Shown here one piece after another: positions 35,783 through 46,822 of a DNA stretch of 64,000 nucleotides. The DNA lies in assembly GCA_046349635.1 (NCBI GenBank), contig JAXMBX010000003.1, positions 124,001-188,000 of the forward strand, given 5' to 3'. The notes beneath the pieces are model-generated. The model did not search any database, had not been told where the DNA came from, and was given only the letters and a program-made list of their open reading frames with translations. This DNA comes from JAXMBX01 sp046349635. Its GTDB lineage: Bacteria > Planctomycetota > Planctomycetia > Planctomycetales > Planctomycetaceae. The position numbers and the translations under genes were made by a program. Position 1 is the stretch's first letter. Every line of letters begins with the position of its first letter.

Positions 35783-35937
35783 AACGAGCACCTTTCCGGC
35801 TGGGGAGATAGGGAGAGTCGAGTCGCGAGAACGGTCCTGAAAAGTCGGAAAACAGTCGCCATCTTAACTCGCCCCGAACGGTAAGCAAGAAGCGGCGGAA
35901 AACGCCTGTCCCAGCCGGATTTGCCGGAAGCTCCCCC

Positions 35938-35966
35938 TTGACCCTCCTTTCAGGCTGGAATATCTT
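35938..35966 (+). promoter_or_regulatory. Sigma-70-type promoter for the leuA leader
   Basis: TTGACC (35938-35943), 17-nt spacer, TATCTT (35961-35966). The predicted transcript starts near 35973 and runs into the leucine leader peptide. Confidence 0.75.
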
Positions 35967-36028
35967 ATTACTGCACGAACCCTCTGCGATTTCCGATTGT
36001 CTCAGAGGTGATTTGCCAGGAAGAAACC

Positions 36029-36091
36029 ATGAATTGCCTGTTGCTGCGGAACCTGCTGCTGGAACTGACCCTCACGAGGGAAAGGTCTTAG
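36029..36091 (+). CDS. leuL: Leucine-rich leader peptide (leuA attenuator)
   Basis: 20-codon reading frame with 8 Leu codons, six of them CTG, arranged LLL-x-x-LLL-x-L-x-L, then a charged tail and TAG at 36089. AGGAAG sits 6 nt before the ATG. Located between a good promoter and a terminator ahead of leuA, exactly where an attenuation leader is expected. Ribosome stalling at Leu codons when charged tRNA-Leu is scarce would leave 36083-36092 unpaired. Confidence 0.88.
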   Translation: MNCLLLRNLLLELTLTRERS

Positions 36092-36122
36092 GTACGTCCG
36101 CAGATCGTGAAAAATCATCTGG

Positions 36123-36153
36123 ACCCTGAGACCTGAAGGCCTCAGGGTTTTTT
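36123..36153 (+). terminator. Attenuator terminator with competing antiterminator
   Basis: ACCCTGAG (36123-36130) pairs with CTCAGGGT (36141-36148), followed by T's. The 5' arm region 36125-36134 can instead pair with 36083-36092, which spans the leader stop codon: ten base pairs with one G-T. A ribosome stopped at the TAG hides that partner and allows termination; one stalled at Leu codons frees it. Confidence 0.85.
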
Positions 36154-36300
36154 GTTTGTCCTCGTCTCTGGTTTGTGTCTCTCGTTTGTTTCCGGAATTG
36201 CTCCCCGCGTCCCCCGGCCAGAATCCCTTTTCCAGCCTGTTGCGGGTAGAATCCTCACCCAGTTGGCCGGTTCCACCGGCCTGATCCTTGGAGTCTGATC

Positions 36301-37848
<1,548 letters not shown>

Positions 37849-37872
37849 CTCGGATTTCTGCCAAGATCAGCC

Positions 37873-39084
37873 ATGAAGTATGCGTTAATCATTCCGGATG
37901 GGTGTGCCGACGAGCCGCAGAATCTGCTGGGGGGACGGACTCCGCTGCAGGCCGCGCACGTCCCCATGATGGACGGGGTGGTGCAGGCGGGACTGGTGGG
38001 ACGCGCGGATAATACCCCCCCCTCGCTTCCTTCCGGGAGCGACGTCGCGACGATGAGCCTGTTCGGCTACAACCCGCTGCAGTTCCACACCGGCCGGGCT
38101 CCCATCGAAGCCGCGGCCCAGGGGATTCCCCTGGCGGCCGAGGACTGGGCGATCCGCTGCAACATCGTCACGATCCTGGACGGGATCATGAAGAGTTTCA
38201 CCGCCGAACAGATTTCCAACGATCTCGCGCGGAGTCTCCTCAAGACAATGCAGGGAGCGGTCACTGATCCCCGCTGGGAATTTCATCCGGGGGTGAGTTA
38301 TCGCAACCTGCTGATCTATCGCGGCAAAGACAAACCCGCTCCGTTTGACCTCAAGCAGACGAAAACCACACCGCCGCACGATCTGACCGATGGCCCCGTA
38401 GCGGGGTCTCTGCCCGCAGGTCCGGGGAGTCAGGAACTGCAGGAGTTCATGGACCTCAGCCGGAAGTTGTTCGCCACGCAGGCGGATAATCTGGCCCGGC
38501 AGTCGCGCGGCAAACATCCAGCGACACAGGTCTGGTTGTGGGGGCTAGGACAGGCACCTGCCCTCGGCAGTTTCAAAGCACGGTTCGGCGTGCAGGGGGC
38601 GATGATCACCGCCGTCGATCTGCTCCGCGGCCTGGCGCGACTTCTCGACTGGAAAGTGATCGAAGTCCCGGGGGCGACCGGCTATCTCGATACCGATTAC
38701 GCCGCCAAGGGGCGGTATGCCGTCGAAGCCCTCGACCACCATGACTTCGTCGTGGTCCATGTGGAAGCCACCGATGAGGCCTCCCACGAAGGGGAAGCCC
38801 ACGAGAAGGTGAAATCGCTGGAAGAAATCGATCGACATATCGTCGGCCCGGTCTGGGAAAAACTCCGTTCGCTGGGTGACTATCGCCTTCTGATTTCCCC
38901 GGATCATCCGACGTTTCTGCGGACGAAAACGCACAGCTACGGCTTCGTCCCGTTTGCGCTGTGCGGCACTGGCGTTACCAAATCCGGCGCCGGGACATAT
39001 GACGAAGTCGCCGCCGCGGAATCCAAAGAGGCCTTTCCTCATGGCTGGGATTTGATGGACAAGTTCCTGCACGCCACATGGTAA
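37873..39084 (+). CDS. apgM: Cofactor-independent phosphoglycerate mutase, archaeal type (ApgM)
   Basis: 403 residues, alkaline-phosphatase superfamily. Motifs: MKYALIIPDGCADEP (metal Asp), PSGSDVATMSLFGYNP (catalytic Ser in GSD), GRAPIEAAAQGIPL, and DFVVVHVEATDEASHEGEAHEKVKSLEEID and LISPDHPT for the second metal site. The family includes 2,3-BPG-independent phosphoglycerate mutase and the proposed homoserine kinase ThrH-like proteins; the two are not separable here. 24 nt after leuA, so likely co-transcribed. Confidence 0.93.
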   Translation: MKYALIIPDGCADEPQNLLGGRTPLQAAHVPMMDGVVQAGLVGRADNTPPSLPSGSDVATMSLFGYNPLQFHTGRAPIEAAAQGIPLAAEDWAIRCNIVTILDGIMKSFTAEQISNDLARSLLKTMQGAVTDPRWEFHPGVSYRNLLIYRGKDKPAPFDLKQTKTTPPHDLTDGPVAGSLPAGPGSQELQEFMDLSRKLFATQADNLARQSRGKHPATQVWLWGLGQAPALGSFKARFGVQGAMITAVDLLRGLARLLDWKVIEVPGATGYLDTDYAAKGRYAVEALDHHDFVVVHVEATDEASHEGEAHEKVKSLEEIDRHIVGPVWEKLRSLGDYRLLISPDHPTFLRTKTHSYGFVPFALCGTGVTKSGAGTYDEVAAAESKEAFPHGWDLMDKFLHATW

Positions 39085-40264
39085 AACGCCCGCCATCCCG
39101 CAAAAAAGCAGAAGACCTCTCCACGCGGGAAGAGTGGCCCAAAACTGAAACGGCCCCGTTTCGCAAAAGCCTGCTGGCGTGGTATCGCAAGAACGGTCGC
39201 CCTTTGCCGTGGCGCCAGACGCATGATCCCTACCGCATCTGGATCAGCGAGATCATGCTGCAGCAGACGACGGTGGTCGCCGTCATTCCGTATTTCGAAC
39301 GGTTTTTGAAACGTTTTCCCCACGCTCGCGGAACTCGCCGCCGCGGAAGAACAGGAGGTACTGCGGCTGTGGGAAGGACTCGGTTACTACAGCCGGGGGA
39401 CGAAACCTGTTGAAAGCCGCGAAGTCGCTGGTTGAACATCACGCGGGGGAATTCCCCCCGATCTTGCCTCTCTGCAGAAGCTCTCCGGAGTGGGACGCTA
39501 TACCGCCGGTGCGATTGCCTCCTTTGCATTCGATCTTCGTGCTCCGATTGTCGAAGCCAACACGCAACGGCTGTACGCCCGACTCATCGGACTGCAGGAG
39601 AGCCTGCAATCGACACAGGCTCAGCGGAGACTGTGGACCTTCGCCGAGCAGATCCTTCCCCTCCGGAAAAAAGGCTCGGGGAACTCAACCAGCGCTGATG
39701 GAACTCGGTGCGAAAGTCTGCACTCCCGTGAGTCCCGCCTGTGACCGCTGCCCTGTCATCCGTTTCTGTGCAGCATTTCGTGCAGGTCTGCAGGATCAGA
39801 TTCCTGTTCCCAAATCCCGGCCGGCCATTACTGAGGTGCAAGAATACGCTATCGCGTCGCGCACCGCGGCAAGATTCTGCTTCGGCGTCGCGAGCCGGGA
39901 GAGCCGCTGCGGGATTGTGGGATTCCCCGGCTCGGAAATCCGTGAAGAGAAAACAGGGGGAATTCCTCCTGGGGGTCTTGGCAGGGATGCTGCTGGAACA
40001 GTGGAAACTGCGGGGGCGATTAGAAGAGCCGCGTGGCGACGATCAAACATTCCGTCACGCGGTTTCGGCATCACGCTCGATGTACTGGGGAGGTGGACGG
40101 GGAAGAAACTTCCCTGGCGGTCACGAGTGGTGCTGGGCTACCCCCAAAGTACTGGAGTTCCCTCTGCTCTCCATGCCGGGACGGAAGATTGCGAAGCTGA
40201 TTCGCTGCGCGCGATGGGTCAAACCTGCTGCGCGAACGGCAACTACACGCCTGCTTGGGACTGA
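39078..40264 (+). pseudogene. mutY: A/G-specific adenine glycosylase MutY, frameshifted
   Basis: Overlaps the apgM stop by 7 nt. MutY features appear in changing frames: FRKSLLAWYRKNGRPLPWRQTHDPYRIWISEIMLQQTTV (catalytic Glu), LWEGLGYYSRG, KLSGVGRYTAGAIASFAF (HhH), APIVEANTQRLYARL, ALMELGAKVCTPVSPACDRCPVIRFCAAF (four Cys of the 4Fe-4S cluster) and a NUDIX-like C-terminal region ending near 40260. Breaks lie near 39320, 39410, 39455, 39675 and more after 39850. The usual Asp of the D-x-N-V loop is Glu here (VEANT). If truly broken, the strain would lack this 8-oxoG repair step. Confidence 0.85.
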
Positions 40265-40452
40265 ACCGGCGGCGATTCGCTTGAGGCTTGCCCGGCTTTG
40301 GCGCCGATGAAAACGATTGTGACGGATAATCGCCTGGGGGTGGTCTATTCGACGCGAAAACCTGTCGCAAGTCGCTGGATGCCATCGGGATACTCCCAAC
40401 GGGCGTCCTCGCGAGGGGGGACAGGGCGGGCTTTAGGGGAAAAAGGTGCCAC
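40265..40452. other. Gap between mutY and the SLBB gene
   Basis: Just under 200 bases. Probably contains the end of mutY and the start region of the next gene, blurred by length errors. A short frame beginning ATGAAAACG at 40307 has no recognisable homology. Confidence 0.4.
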
Positions 40453-42344
40453 ATGGGGGACCGCAGAAAGTGCAGCTCTGTCTGCGTGTGATGGTGATGC
40501 TGGGAGTCAGCCTGGCTCAAGCCTCCGCGCAGTTTCAGGGTGAGTTTCACTCCGGAACAGCAGGCTCCTTCCGCGGGGATGTACTACACCCTGATGGGAG
40601 AAGTACAGCGTCCCGGCGTGTACGAAATTGCCCAGCCCCCAGGTCCGGCATGACCGAGTTGATCAAACTCGCCGGTGGACTCACCACCACTCCAATAAGA
40701 ACATCCCTCTACTTCCGCCGGGGCTGGTCCCGGGCAGTCCGCGTTCTTCATGCCCGATTCCACTGTCGAACTGCAGGCGGGGGATATCATCATCGCCGAT
40801 TCACTGTTCCGTTCCTCCGCTCCTAAGCCCCCCGCACGTCCCGCGAGCTGGGTGTCGAACGGACCGCTGTCAATCGCAATGGTCCTCCCAAAGAGCCGCT
40901 GGTCCACGTGGCCCTGGTGGGGTTGATTGACCGTCCCGTCGTCGTCCCGCTCCGCCGCGAATCCGCCAACTTTCCGATGATGTTCTCGCTCCTGCGGCAG
41001 GACCAGAATCCTGCCCGGGCGGTCACCGTCTCGTTCCGCGTCAACAGCCGGTCCGCTTCACTTCGGAAGATCAGGAAACCGCCGAACCGCGACGGGGACC
41101 ATTGTTCTGTTCGACGAAGGAGCGTCCTGCGAGACACCCTCCCATGTTGCCGGAGGTCATTCAACCGGAAGCTTTGGTTCCAGAAGCCTCGTTCCTTGCC
41201 GGCAGCGCGTGGCACCGGGTCCGAAGATCCTGCACGGAATGCCTGTGCCGCAAATGCTCCGCAGACCTCGGCTCCGCCGGCGGTGAATGCTCCGGAGTCT
41301 CCCGCTGAGAATCCTTCAAACGCTCGCCGCTCCGCAGATGGACGCGGAAAAACCGCGCCTTCTGAGGAAGAAGCTCCCGCCCAAAAACCGGCCGAGGAGC
41401 CTTCTGCCGGCGTGGATAATTCCGGTATTCCCGGCCCGCAGTTTGGTTTTGCGCCTCCTGCGAGCCGCACCACGACCGCCGGCGGCAAATTGAACTCCGC
41501 GAAGCCGAGCATCCGGACGGTCTCCAACTCAAAAACACCGGACGCCGGCAACGGTCCCAACCTGGCCCGTGTTGTTTCTCCTCCGGCGTTCTCGGCTCCC
41601 GCGACCGAATCAACACGTGAAGAGCCCGCCGCGTCCACCGCGGAGGACTCCGAGGAAGAGACCGCTGAGGAGGAGACCGAAACGGAATCAGCGAAAGCCG
41701 CTCCCATGATGACTCTAAACGCCGGCACCGGCATGATGATGTTCCTGGGTGGGATGTGCGTCCTGTGTTGCGCCGGCATGGGCTGGATGTTCCGCGACCT
41801 CCGCCGCCTTAAGTCCGCCGCGACGACCACTCCGGAAACGGCAGTTCAAACGGACAGTCCCATCCGCCAGATCCTGTACAATGAACTCCCGCTGGTGGAA
41901 GAAAACGTCCCGACGCGTCACGAATGGCATTACCAGGGGCGCCCGCAACATCTCAAGCCGCAGCGTTTTGACGCGGCCCATCTCGACGAACAAGGCCACA
42001 GCCGCATCCCGCAACCGCATGCGAACTTCCAACCGGTCCAGCAACCGGTCCAACAGCCGTTTGCGGGGGAATTCTACCCTCAGGAACAATACGAGCAGGA
42101 ACAATCGATCGCTCCGCCTCTTCCTCCCCGTTACATGGAGGCTGCTCAATCCATGCGGGATGGCGCAGGGCGCACGCATCGGATTGATCCGCAGGTGAAC
42201 GCGGAGGGGGCACCCGCCGCCGAACCGCATTCCCGCAGCCGACGAGTCCCCGCGACAGCGCAGCAACGGGATCTCTCATCGTCCGGGATTCTCGAACGGG
42301 TTCTGGCTTCCGTCCAGGGGGGAAAACATGCACGTCGGTCTTGA
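40453..42344 (+). pseudogene. SLBB-domain (polysaccharide-export-like) membrane protein, frameshifted in N-terminal half
   Basis: About 630 residues if joined. A signal-like segment (VMVMLGVSLAQASAQF), then an SLBB-type domain, MGEVQRPGVYEI ... MTELIKLAGGLTTTP ... FFMPDSTVELQAGDIIIADSLF, and VHVALVGLIDRPVVVPLRRESANFPMMFSLL in another frame. From about 41250 a single frame is open to the stop: a long Pro/Ala/Glu-rich linker, one transmembrane helix (TGMMMFLGGMCVLCCAGMGWMF, ~41720-41790), and a Gln/His-rich cytoplasmic tail. Breaks near 40490, 40540, 40640, 40700, 40900 and 41100. Neighbour of an actin-like ATPase it overlaps by 17 nt. Envelope polysaccharide or cytoskeleton-linked role is inference. 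Confidence 0.7.
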
Positions 42345-43374
42345 TCTCGGATCGTGCGGCGTGCGGTCCATCTCCGTTTCCCAGGCCAATCTGGTGGGAC
42401 GGCGGATGTCGATGAACTTCTGCGCGCTGCCGGATGACGACGATCACCGCAACTGGCTGACCCGCGCCGGGATTCCGTTCGCCACCTGCGACGCCTGCCT
42501 GCTGGTGTTCGGAGAACAGGCGGAAATGTGTGCCCGCATGTTGCATGTCCCCTGCCAGTCGCTCCTCCCGTTCGGAGAAATGACCGGCCAGGATGTTCTC
42601 GAACGCCAGATCCTCGCCGCGCAACTGGAACGTTTTCTGCCCAGTGAACGGCCTGGTGCGATCCATACCGCTCCGATCTGCTGCTTCTCGCAGCCATCGG
42701 ACGAGGAAAGTTTTCCGGCAGCGGGGGACCGGCGCAATCGCCTGCTGACCCAGATCCTGCAACTGCGGGGCTACGTCCCGATCTCTGTCCCCGCTGGGAT
42801 CGCGCTGGGACTCGCCGAAATGGTCCGCGAAGGGTTTTCCGGGATCGCTCTCGTTCTCGGCGGGACGCACAGCGAGATGACTATCACCCTGCACGGTAAC
42901 GAACTCCTCTCCCACTCGCTGCAGATCGGCGGCGACTGGATCGACGAGGAAGTGGCCCGGCGGATGAACCGCTACTGCTACAGTCCGGATGGAGAACGGA
43001 TCCTCGACGTCCTGACGATTCGCCGCTGGCGTGAACGACTCGCCCGCCCACTGCTGCAACCGGTGGGGGAAACCGACCGCCTGATCTGTGAGGTCTATGC
43101 CGAGTACCTCACCGACGTGATCTGCAGTTTCGCCTGGAAGATCCAGCAGTCCGGCGCGTTGCCGGGCCGCGCGTGGCCTTTGATCTGCGGCGGGGGATTA
43201 TCCCGGACCAACGGCCTGCGCGACCTGCTGGCCCGGGTTCTCGTCGAATCGGAATTCCCGATTCCGATCAGTGAAATCCGGCTGGCTTCGGCGAACGAAT
43301 TCACGATCGCCCGAGGCTGCCTGGCCCGCGCGCACCTGGAAGCGGAATTCCGCGACCAGCAGCGCGCCGCCTGA
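42328..43374 (+). CDS. Actin-like ATPase (FtsA/PilM/MreB superfamily)
   Basis: 348 residues. ASKHA fold motifs: phosphate-1 MHVGLDLGSCGVRSISV, phosphate-2 GIALVLGGTHSEMTI, followed by SLQIGGDWIDEEVARRM, and adenosine motif PLICGGGLSRTNGLRDLL. Closest in style to PilM/FtsA and MreB-like proteins, but I cannot place it in one of them. Overlaps the preceding SLBB membrane protein gene by 17 nt, so the two products are likely made together; the Gln-rich tail of that protein would be the natural cytoplasmic docking site (inference). Confidence 0.85.
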   Translation: MHVGLDLGSCGVRSISVSQANLVGRRMSMNFCALPDDDDHRNWLTRAGIPFATCDACLLVFGEQAEMCARMLHVPCQSLLPFGEMTGQDVLERQILAAQLERFLPSERPGAIHTAPICCFSQPSDEESFPAAGDRRNRLLTQILQLRGYVPISVPAGIALGLAEMVREGFSGIALVLGGTHSEMTITLHGNELLSHSLQIGGDWIDEEVARRMNRYCYSPDGERILDVLTIRRWRERLARPLLQPVGETDRLICEVYAEYLTDVICSFAWKIQQSGALPGRAWPLICGGGLSRTNGLRDLLARVLVESEFPIPISEIRLASANEFTIARGCLARAHLEAEFRDQQRAA

Positions 43375-43402
43375 GATCACCTCGCGAATTCATCGACCGA
43401 AT

Positions 43403-45330
43403 TCATCTCCCGAATTCCAGGCCTCGGTCCGTCTCCGGCGATCCCGACAGTTTGAAGTTGAACTTCCGATCGCCTTCAAAGTTGAGGAAGCCCACCATCG
43501 CTCCTCCACTCTCCCGGTTCAACGTCAGCCTGTTCTTGAAGACCGAATAATCGCCGCTGAATCCCGTGGTCTTCCCGTTGCGGGTGAATTTCCACGTGAA
43601 GTTGGAATCAAGCCCGAGCATCAATTCGACTTTTCCTCCGTCACTCCGTGTGGCCGTCCATGTCCCCGCCAACTGCGTCGGATCAATCGGGTCTCCGGAA
43701 GGTTCTTCCGGGGCGGGAGGAGGAGCAACGGATTGATCTGCAGAAGGTTGATCCGCAGAGGGCTGATTCGCGGCGGGCTGATCTCCGGCCGGAGGAGTGC
43801 CGGCGGACTGATCTCCCGCAGGTGCTCCAGGCCCCGACAGCATTTTCAGGATCTGCGCGGCCAGCGTGTCTTTCGGAACAAGTTTCACGACTTGCTGAAA
43901 TTCCTTCTTCGCTGAGGGGGCATTCCCCGCGACCAGGTAGTGATAGCCCAGCAGGAAGTGCGCTGCACCGTCTTCGGAATGATCCTCGACGAATCCCTCC
44001 AGAGCATGTAACTGCTCCGTGTAGACATCCAGGTTGGAATACAGGCTGCTCATCGTGGTCCAGTCCCAACCGGGTCCGTTCGCCAACGCGGCGTGGATCG
44101 TCGCCGCCGCCTGCTGATACTTTTTCATCGCGAAGAGGACCAGACCCCGGAATTCATGCATCACCTGATCGTGAGGGGCCCTCATGATGGCCTTATTGAC
44201 CACGTCCAGCGCCGTGTCATAGTCCCCCTGTTTGAAAGCCGCGATCGCGGGATCTAAAGGATCCTGCGGAGGAGCAGGAGGTGATGAGTTATCCGGCGGG
44301 GGATTGTTGTTTGCAGGGGAGCGTCATTGGCTGGCGGAGCATCGTTCGCTGGGGATTGTTCGGCCCGGAATCGGGCGGGTGTTGGCGTTATTGTTTCCGC
44401 CGTTATTGTTTCCGCCATTATCGATGGGAAGCGGTTGCGTATAGTTGTAGTTGTTGACGGTATTGCCACCTCCCCCGCTGTCACCGGATCCACTGCCACC
44501 GGCACCGGTGTCGTTGACGGTGCCGTAACCCGCCCCGGCGGCGTACGGATTGTAGTAGGAGTTGTAGCCACTCCCATAAGCGAGGGCCTCATCCGCATCA
44601 TTCCCATCCCCATTCCCCAGCCCATGGGGACACCGTAGCCGCCATAAGCTCCGTGACCGTAGCAGGACCCATTGTAGAACGGATGGTTATACGCCCCGTT
44701 GGGGTGATATCCGCTGTTCGCCGTGTTCCCCATGTTGCCGGTGTTGATTGTGTTGCCGCCGCGGTTGATGGTGTTGTTGCCGCCACCGTTGAACGTGTTT
44801 CCGCCACGGTTCCCGCTGTTTACCTGGTTGCCGGTCCGATTTCCGGTCCGGTTATTGAGATTCCCGGAATTGAAGTTCCCGCGGTTCCCGGCTTGGTTGT
44901 TCGCAAAGTTTCCTCGTCCCGGCCCCTCCCCTTGACCAGGACCGCGCCCCCCGAAACCCTGATTGCCTCCCGGTCGACTGAAGGAGGGAGAGCTCCCGTG
45001 GCCCGGCCCGCCACCACCGTTAAAGCCTCCTCCGGGCCGCTGAAATTCGCCCCCACCCGGTCGCTGCATACCACCGCCGCCCCCTCCCGGGCGCTGGAAG
45101 CCGGCACCACCGCCTCCGCCGGGGCGTTCGAATCCTCCTCCGCCGGGGCGCTGAAATCCGCCCCCGCCCGGGCGTTGCATCCCTTCTCCGCCGCCAAAGC
45201 CCCCGGGGCGTTGCATCCCGCCGGCTGGACGACCGCCTCCCGCGAAGCCGATCGCAAACAGCTCACTAGAGCAGACCGCCAGCACAAGATTTCCAACCAC
45301 GACGAGGTGCTGCCAACGTTTGAATTTCAT
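43403..45330 (-). pseudogene. Secreted glycine-rich protein with TPR-like and C-terminal beta domain, frameshifted
   Basis: About 640 residues if joined. Starts MKFKRWQHLVVVGNLVLAVCSSELFAIG (signal peptide). Next come RPGGGG-type repeats (residues ~30-110), Asn/Gly-rich repeats (GNRGGNTFNGGGNNTINRGG), and a YNHPFYNGSCYGHGAYGGYG segment. Frame changes near 44580 (to AYGSGYNSYYNPYAAGAGYGTVND... and NNNGGNNNANTRP) and 44320-44250. The last part, open from 44203 to 43403, has TPR-like helices (HEFRGLVLFAMKKYQQAAATIHAAL, AHFLLGYHYLVAGNAPSAKKEFQQVVKLVP), a Pro/Asp/Gln-rich spacer and a final beta domain (LAGTWTATRSDGGKVELMLGLDSNFTWKF). Lies after the SnoaL gene on the same strand. Confidence 0.75.
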
Positions 45331-45409
45331 GAATCGATCTCCAGTATGTGAGCCTCGCGATCTGCCGGACCGCGAAGAGGGAGGCATTAAGGATTTACTT
45401 GGCGGATAA

Positions 45410-46426
45410 TTACTTGCCGGTTGTTTTGGACTGCGGAGGCTTGCGGACGAGCTTCATCACCGGAGTCGGCGGAAGTTGTTCTCCGTTCACGACATATTCC
45501 AGGTTTTGCCAGGTGATCATGTGCGGACTCACGGGAGTGAACACGCTCGTCACCGAGGCGGTCTCACCGTCCCCCGACTGCCCCGAGGTCTTCAGAACCC
45601 AGCTTTCACCGTCGCGGTTCCAGACTCCATGGCCGAAGCCCCCTTGAGAGTCGAACGTCCAGGCCTGGAAACGCCCCGCGACCGGATCCCAGCCAATCCG
45701 CTGTGAGCCGCTCATCACGGCCCGCCCCTGAATCTTGAACGTGAATTCACGCAGCAGAAAGTTGCCGTTATCGATCGGACGGCAGGAGAAATTGATGATG
45801 GAACCGTCCCCCTCGTGGATCCAGTCTCCCAGCAGCCAATCGAATTGCTTGAGTTGTTCGCTGCGAGAGCCGTGCGGTTTCGATTTGAAATCCCGGACGC
45901 TGGCAATGAGCCATTTCTCGTCCGCTTTGGCAAAGATCGCGGTGAAGGGGCTTTGCAGAGTCGTGCCCTTGGTGGTGGTGAGAATCGTCATGCCGTCGAC
46001 AATCGCGGTGACGGGGCTGATGAAGCGGGCGGATTCCGTTTTCACCTTCAGCGTTTCACCGGGGTTCTCGGCGAAGTTCGCGGTCAGTTGCTCCTCGAGC
46101 GCTGCGCGCCCGAGCGTCACGGTCCCTTCCTCATCCACATATTCCGCGTCCATTGTGAAATGGGCGGCAACCTTCTTTCCGTCCCCCTCGGCGTACGCTT
46201 TCATGTAGCTCTGCGCCAGCGCCCGGATCTCCTGTTCGTCCGCCGCGTGGGCACCGGAAGCCGCGGCTTTCGTCCCTACCCCCTCCGGTTTTTCCGTGTT
46301 CGATTTTTCTGGAGCACGGGAGGACCGCTTCTGAACCGGCTTCACCGGCTCCTGGTCATCCGCGAACCCCAAACCAACGATAGACAGACAACAGGCCAAT
46401 GAGGCGATCAACATGAGCGATCGCAT
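45410..46426 (-). CDS. Secreted SnoaL-like (SgcJ/EcaC family, DUF4440) protein
   Basis: About 338 residues. Signal peptide MRSLMLIASLACCLSIVGLGFA, charged spacer, then SnoaL/DUF4440 domain: EQEIRALAQSYMKAYAEGDGKKVAAHFTMDAEYVDEEGTVTLGRAALEE ... MTILTTTKGTTLQSPFTAIFAKADEKWLIASVRD (~75-200). Residues 205-338 form a second beta-rich domain (QFDWLLGDWIHEGDGSIINFSCRPID...) of DUF1579 style. ATG 46426 has GGAAGG 7 nt upstream; longer in-frame extensions to 46555 are unlikely. A terminator-like hairpin lies in its leader. Followed by the glycine-rich protein. Function unknown. Confidence 0.88.
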   Translation of the reverse strand: MRSLMLIASLACCLSIVGLGFADDQEPVKPVQKRSSRAPEKSNTEKPEGVGTKAAASGAHAADEQEIRALAQSYMKAYAEGDGKKVAAHFTMDAEYVDEEGTVTLGRAALEEQLTANFAENPGETLKVKTESARFISPVTAIVDGMTILTTTKGTTLQSPFTAIFAKADEKWLIASVRDFKSKPHGSRSEQLKQFDWLLGDWIHEGDGSIINFSCRPIDNGNFLLREFTFKIQGRAVMSGSQRIGWDPVAGRFQAWTFDSQGGFGHGVWNRDGESWVLKTSGQSGDGETASVTSVFTPVSPHMITWQNLEYVVNGEQLPPTPVMKLVRKPPQSKTTGK

Positions 46427-46822
46427 GGCAACCTTCCTTTCAGGAATCGCGAGAGATGAACGTGTGAGTATGGCAGCGTGACCGGGGTGAACGCTGCGCA
46501 TAAAAAAACCACAAATGCCGTTCGGCACTCGTGGGCTTGTCAGGCCGGCATTCAAACCCGTCCACGGGTCGAGTGATGAGGTAAATCCCTCGCTCTAAGT
46601 TACGTCCCTGGTGGGGGCAATTCAATCCCCCGGTTCCGGTTTCCACATGGATTCACACAGAGTTCACGGGAAACGCAAAGCCGACTAATCAATACATCTT
46701 TCCGTATCTACCCTTAAGTTCCGGAATTCCTCACCCCGCAACGCATCGACTGAGGGGTTTCTTAACTCCTGGCGTTAATTTAACCCCTTGCGCTGCGGTT
46801 CTCCCTTTTAGGAGAACTCACC
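46427..46822. other. Divergent intergenic region with structured minus-strand leader
   Basis: About 400 bases between the SnoaL-type gene (minus) and the SRPBCC gene (plus). Contains the terminator at 46502-46534 and a GGGGG/CCCCC stem at about 46613-46631. AGGAGA precedes the plus-strand gene. Confidence 0.5.
46502..46534 (-). terminator. Terminator in the 5' leader of the SnoaL-type gene
   Basis: On the minus strand CCACGAGTGCC pairs with GGCATTTGTGG (11 bp with two G-T pairs, 4-base loop) followed by seven T's, about 75 nt before the ATG at 46426. No gene lies upstream on that strand, so this either ends a small RNA or acts as an attenuator. The complement of its 5' arm (CACTC...GTGG, split by five bases) occurs upstream at 46562-46575. 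Confidence 0.75.

Noticed and set aside
46440..46646. 68-codon minus-strand frame in the leader of the SnoaL-type gene
   Set aside because: Runs through the terminator hairpin and lacks a ribosome binding site; better explained as noncoding leader.
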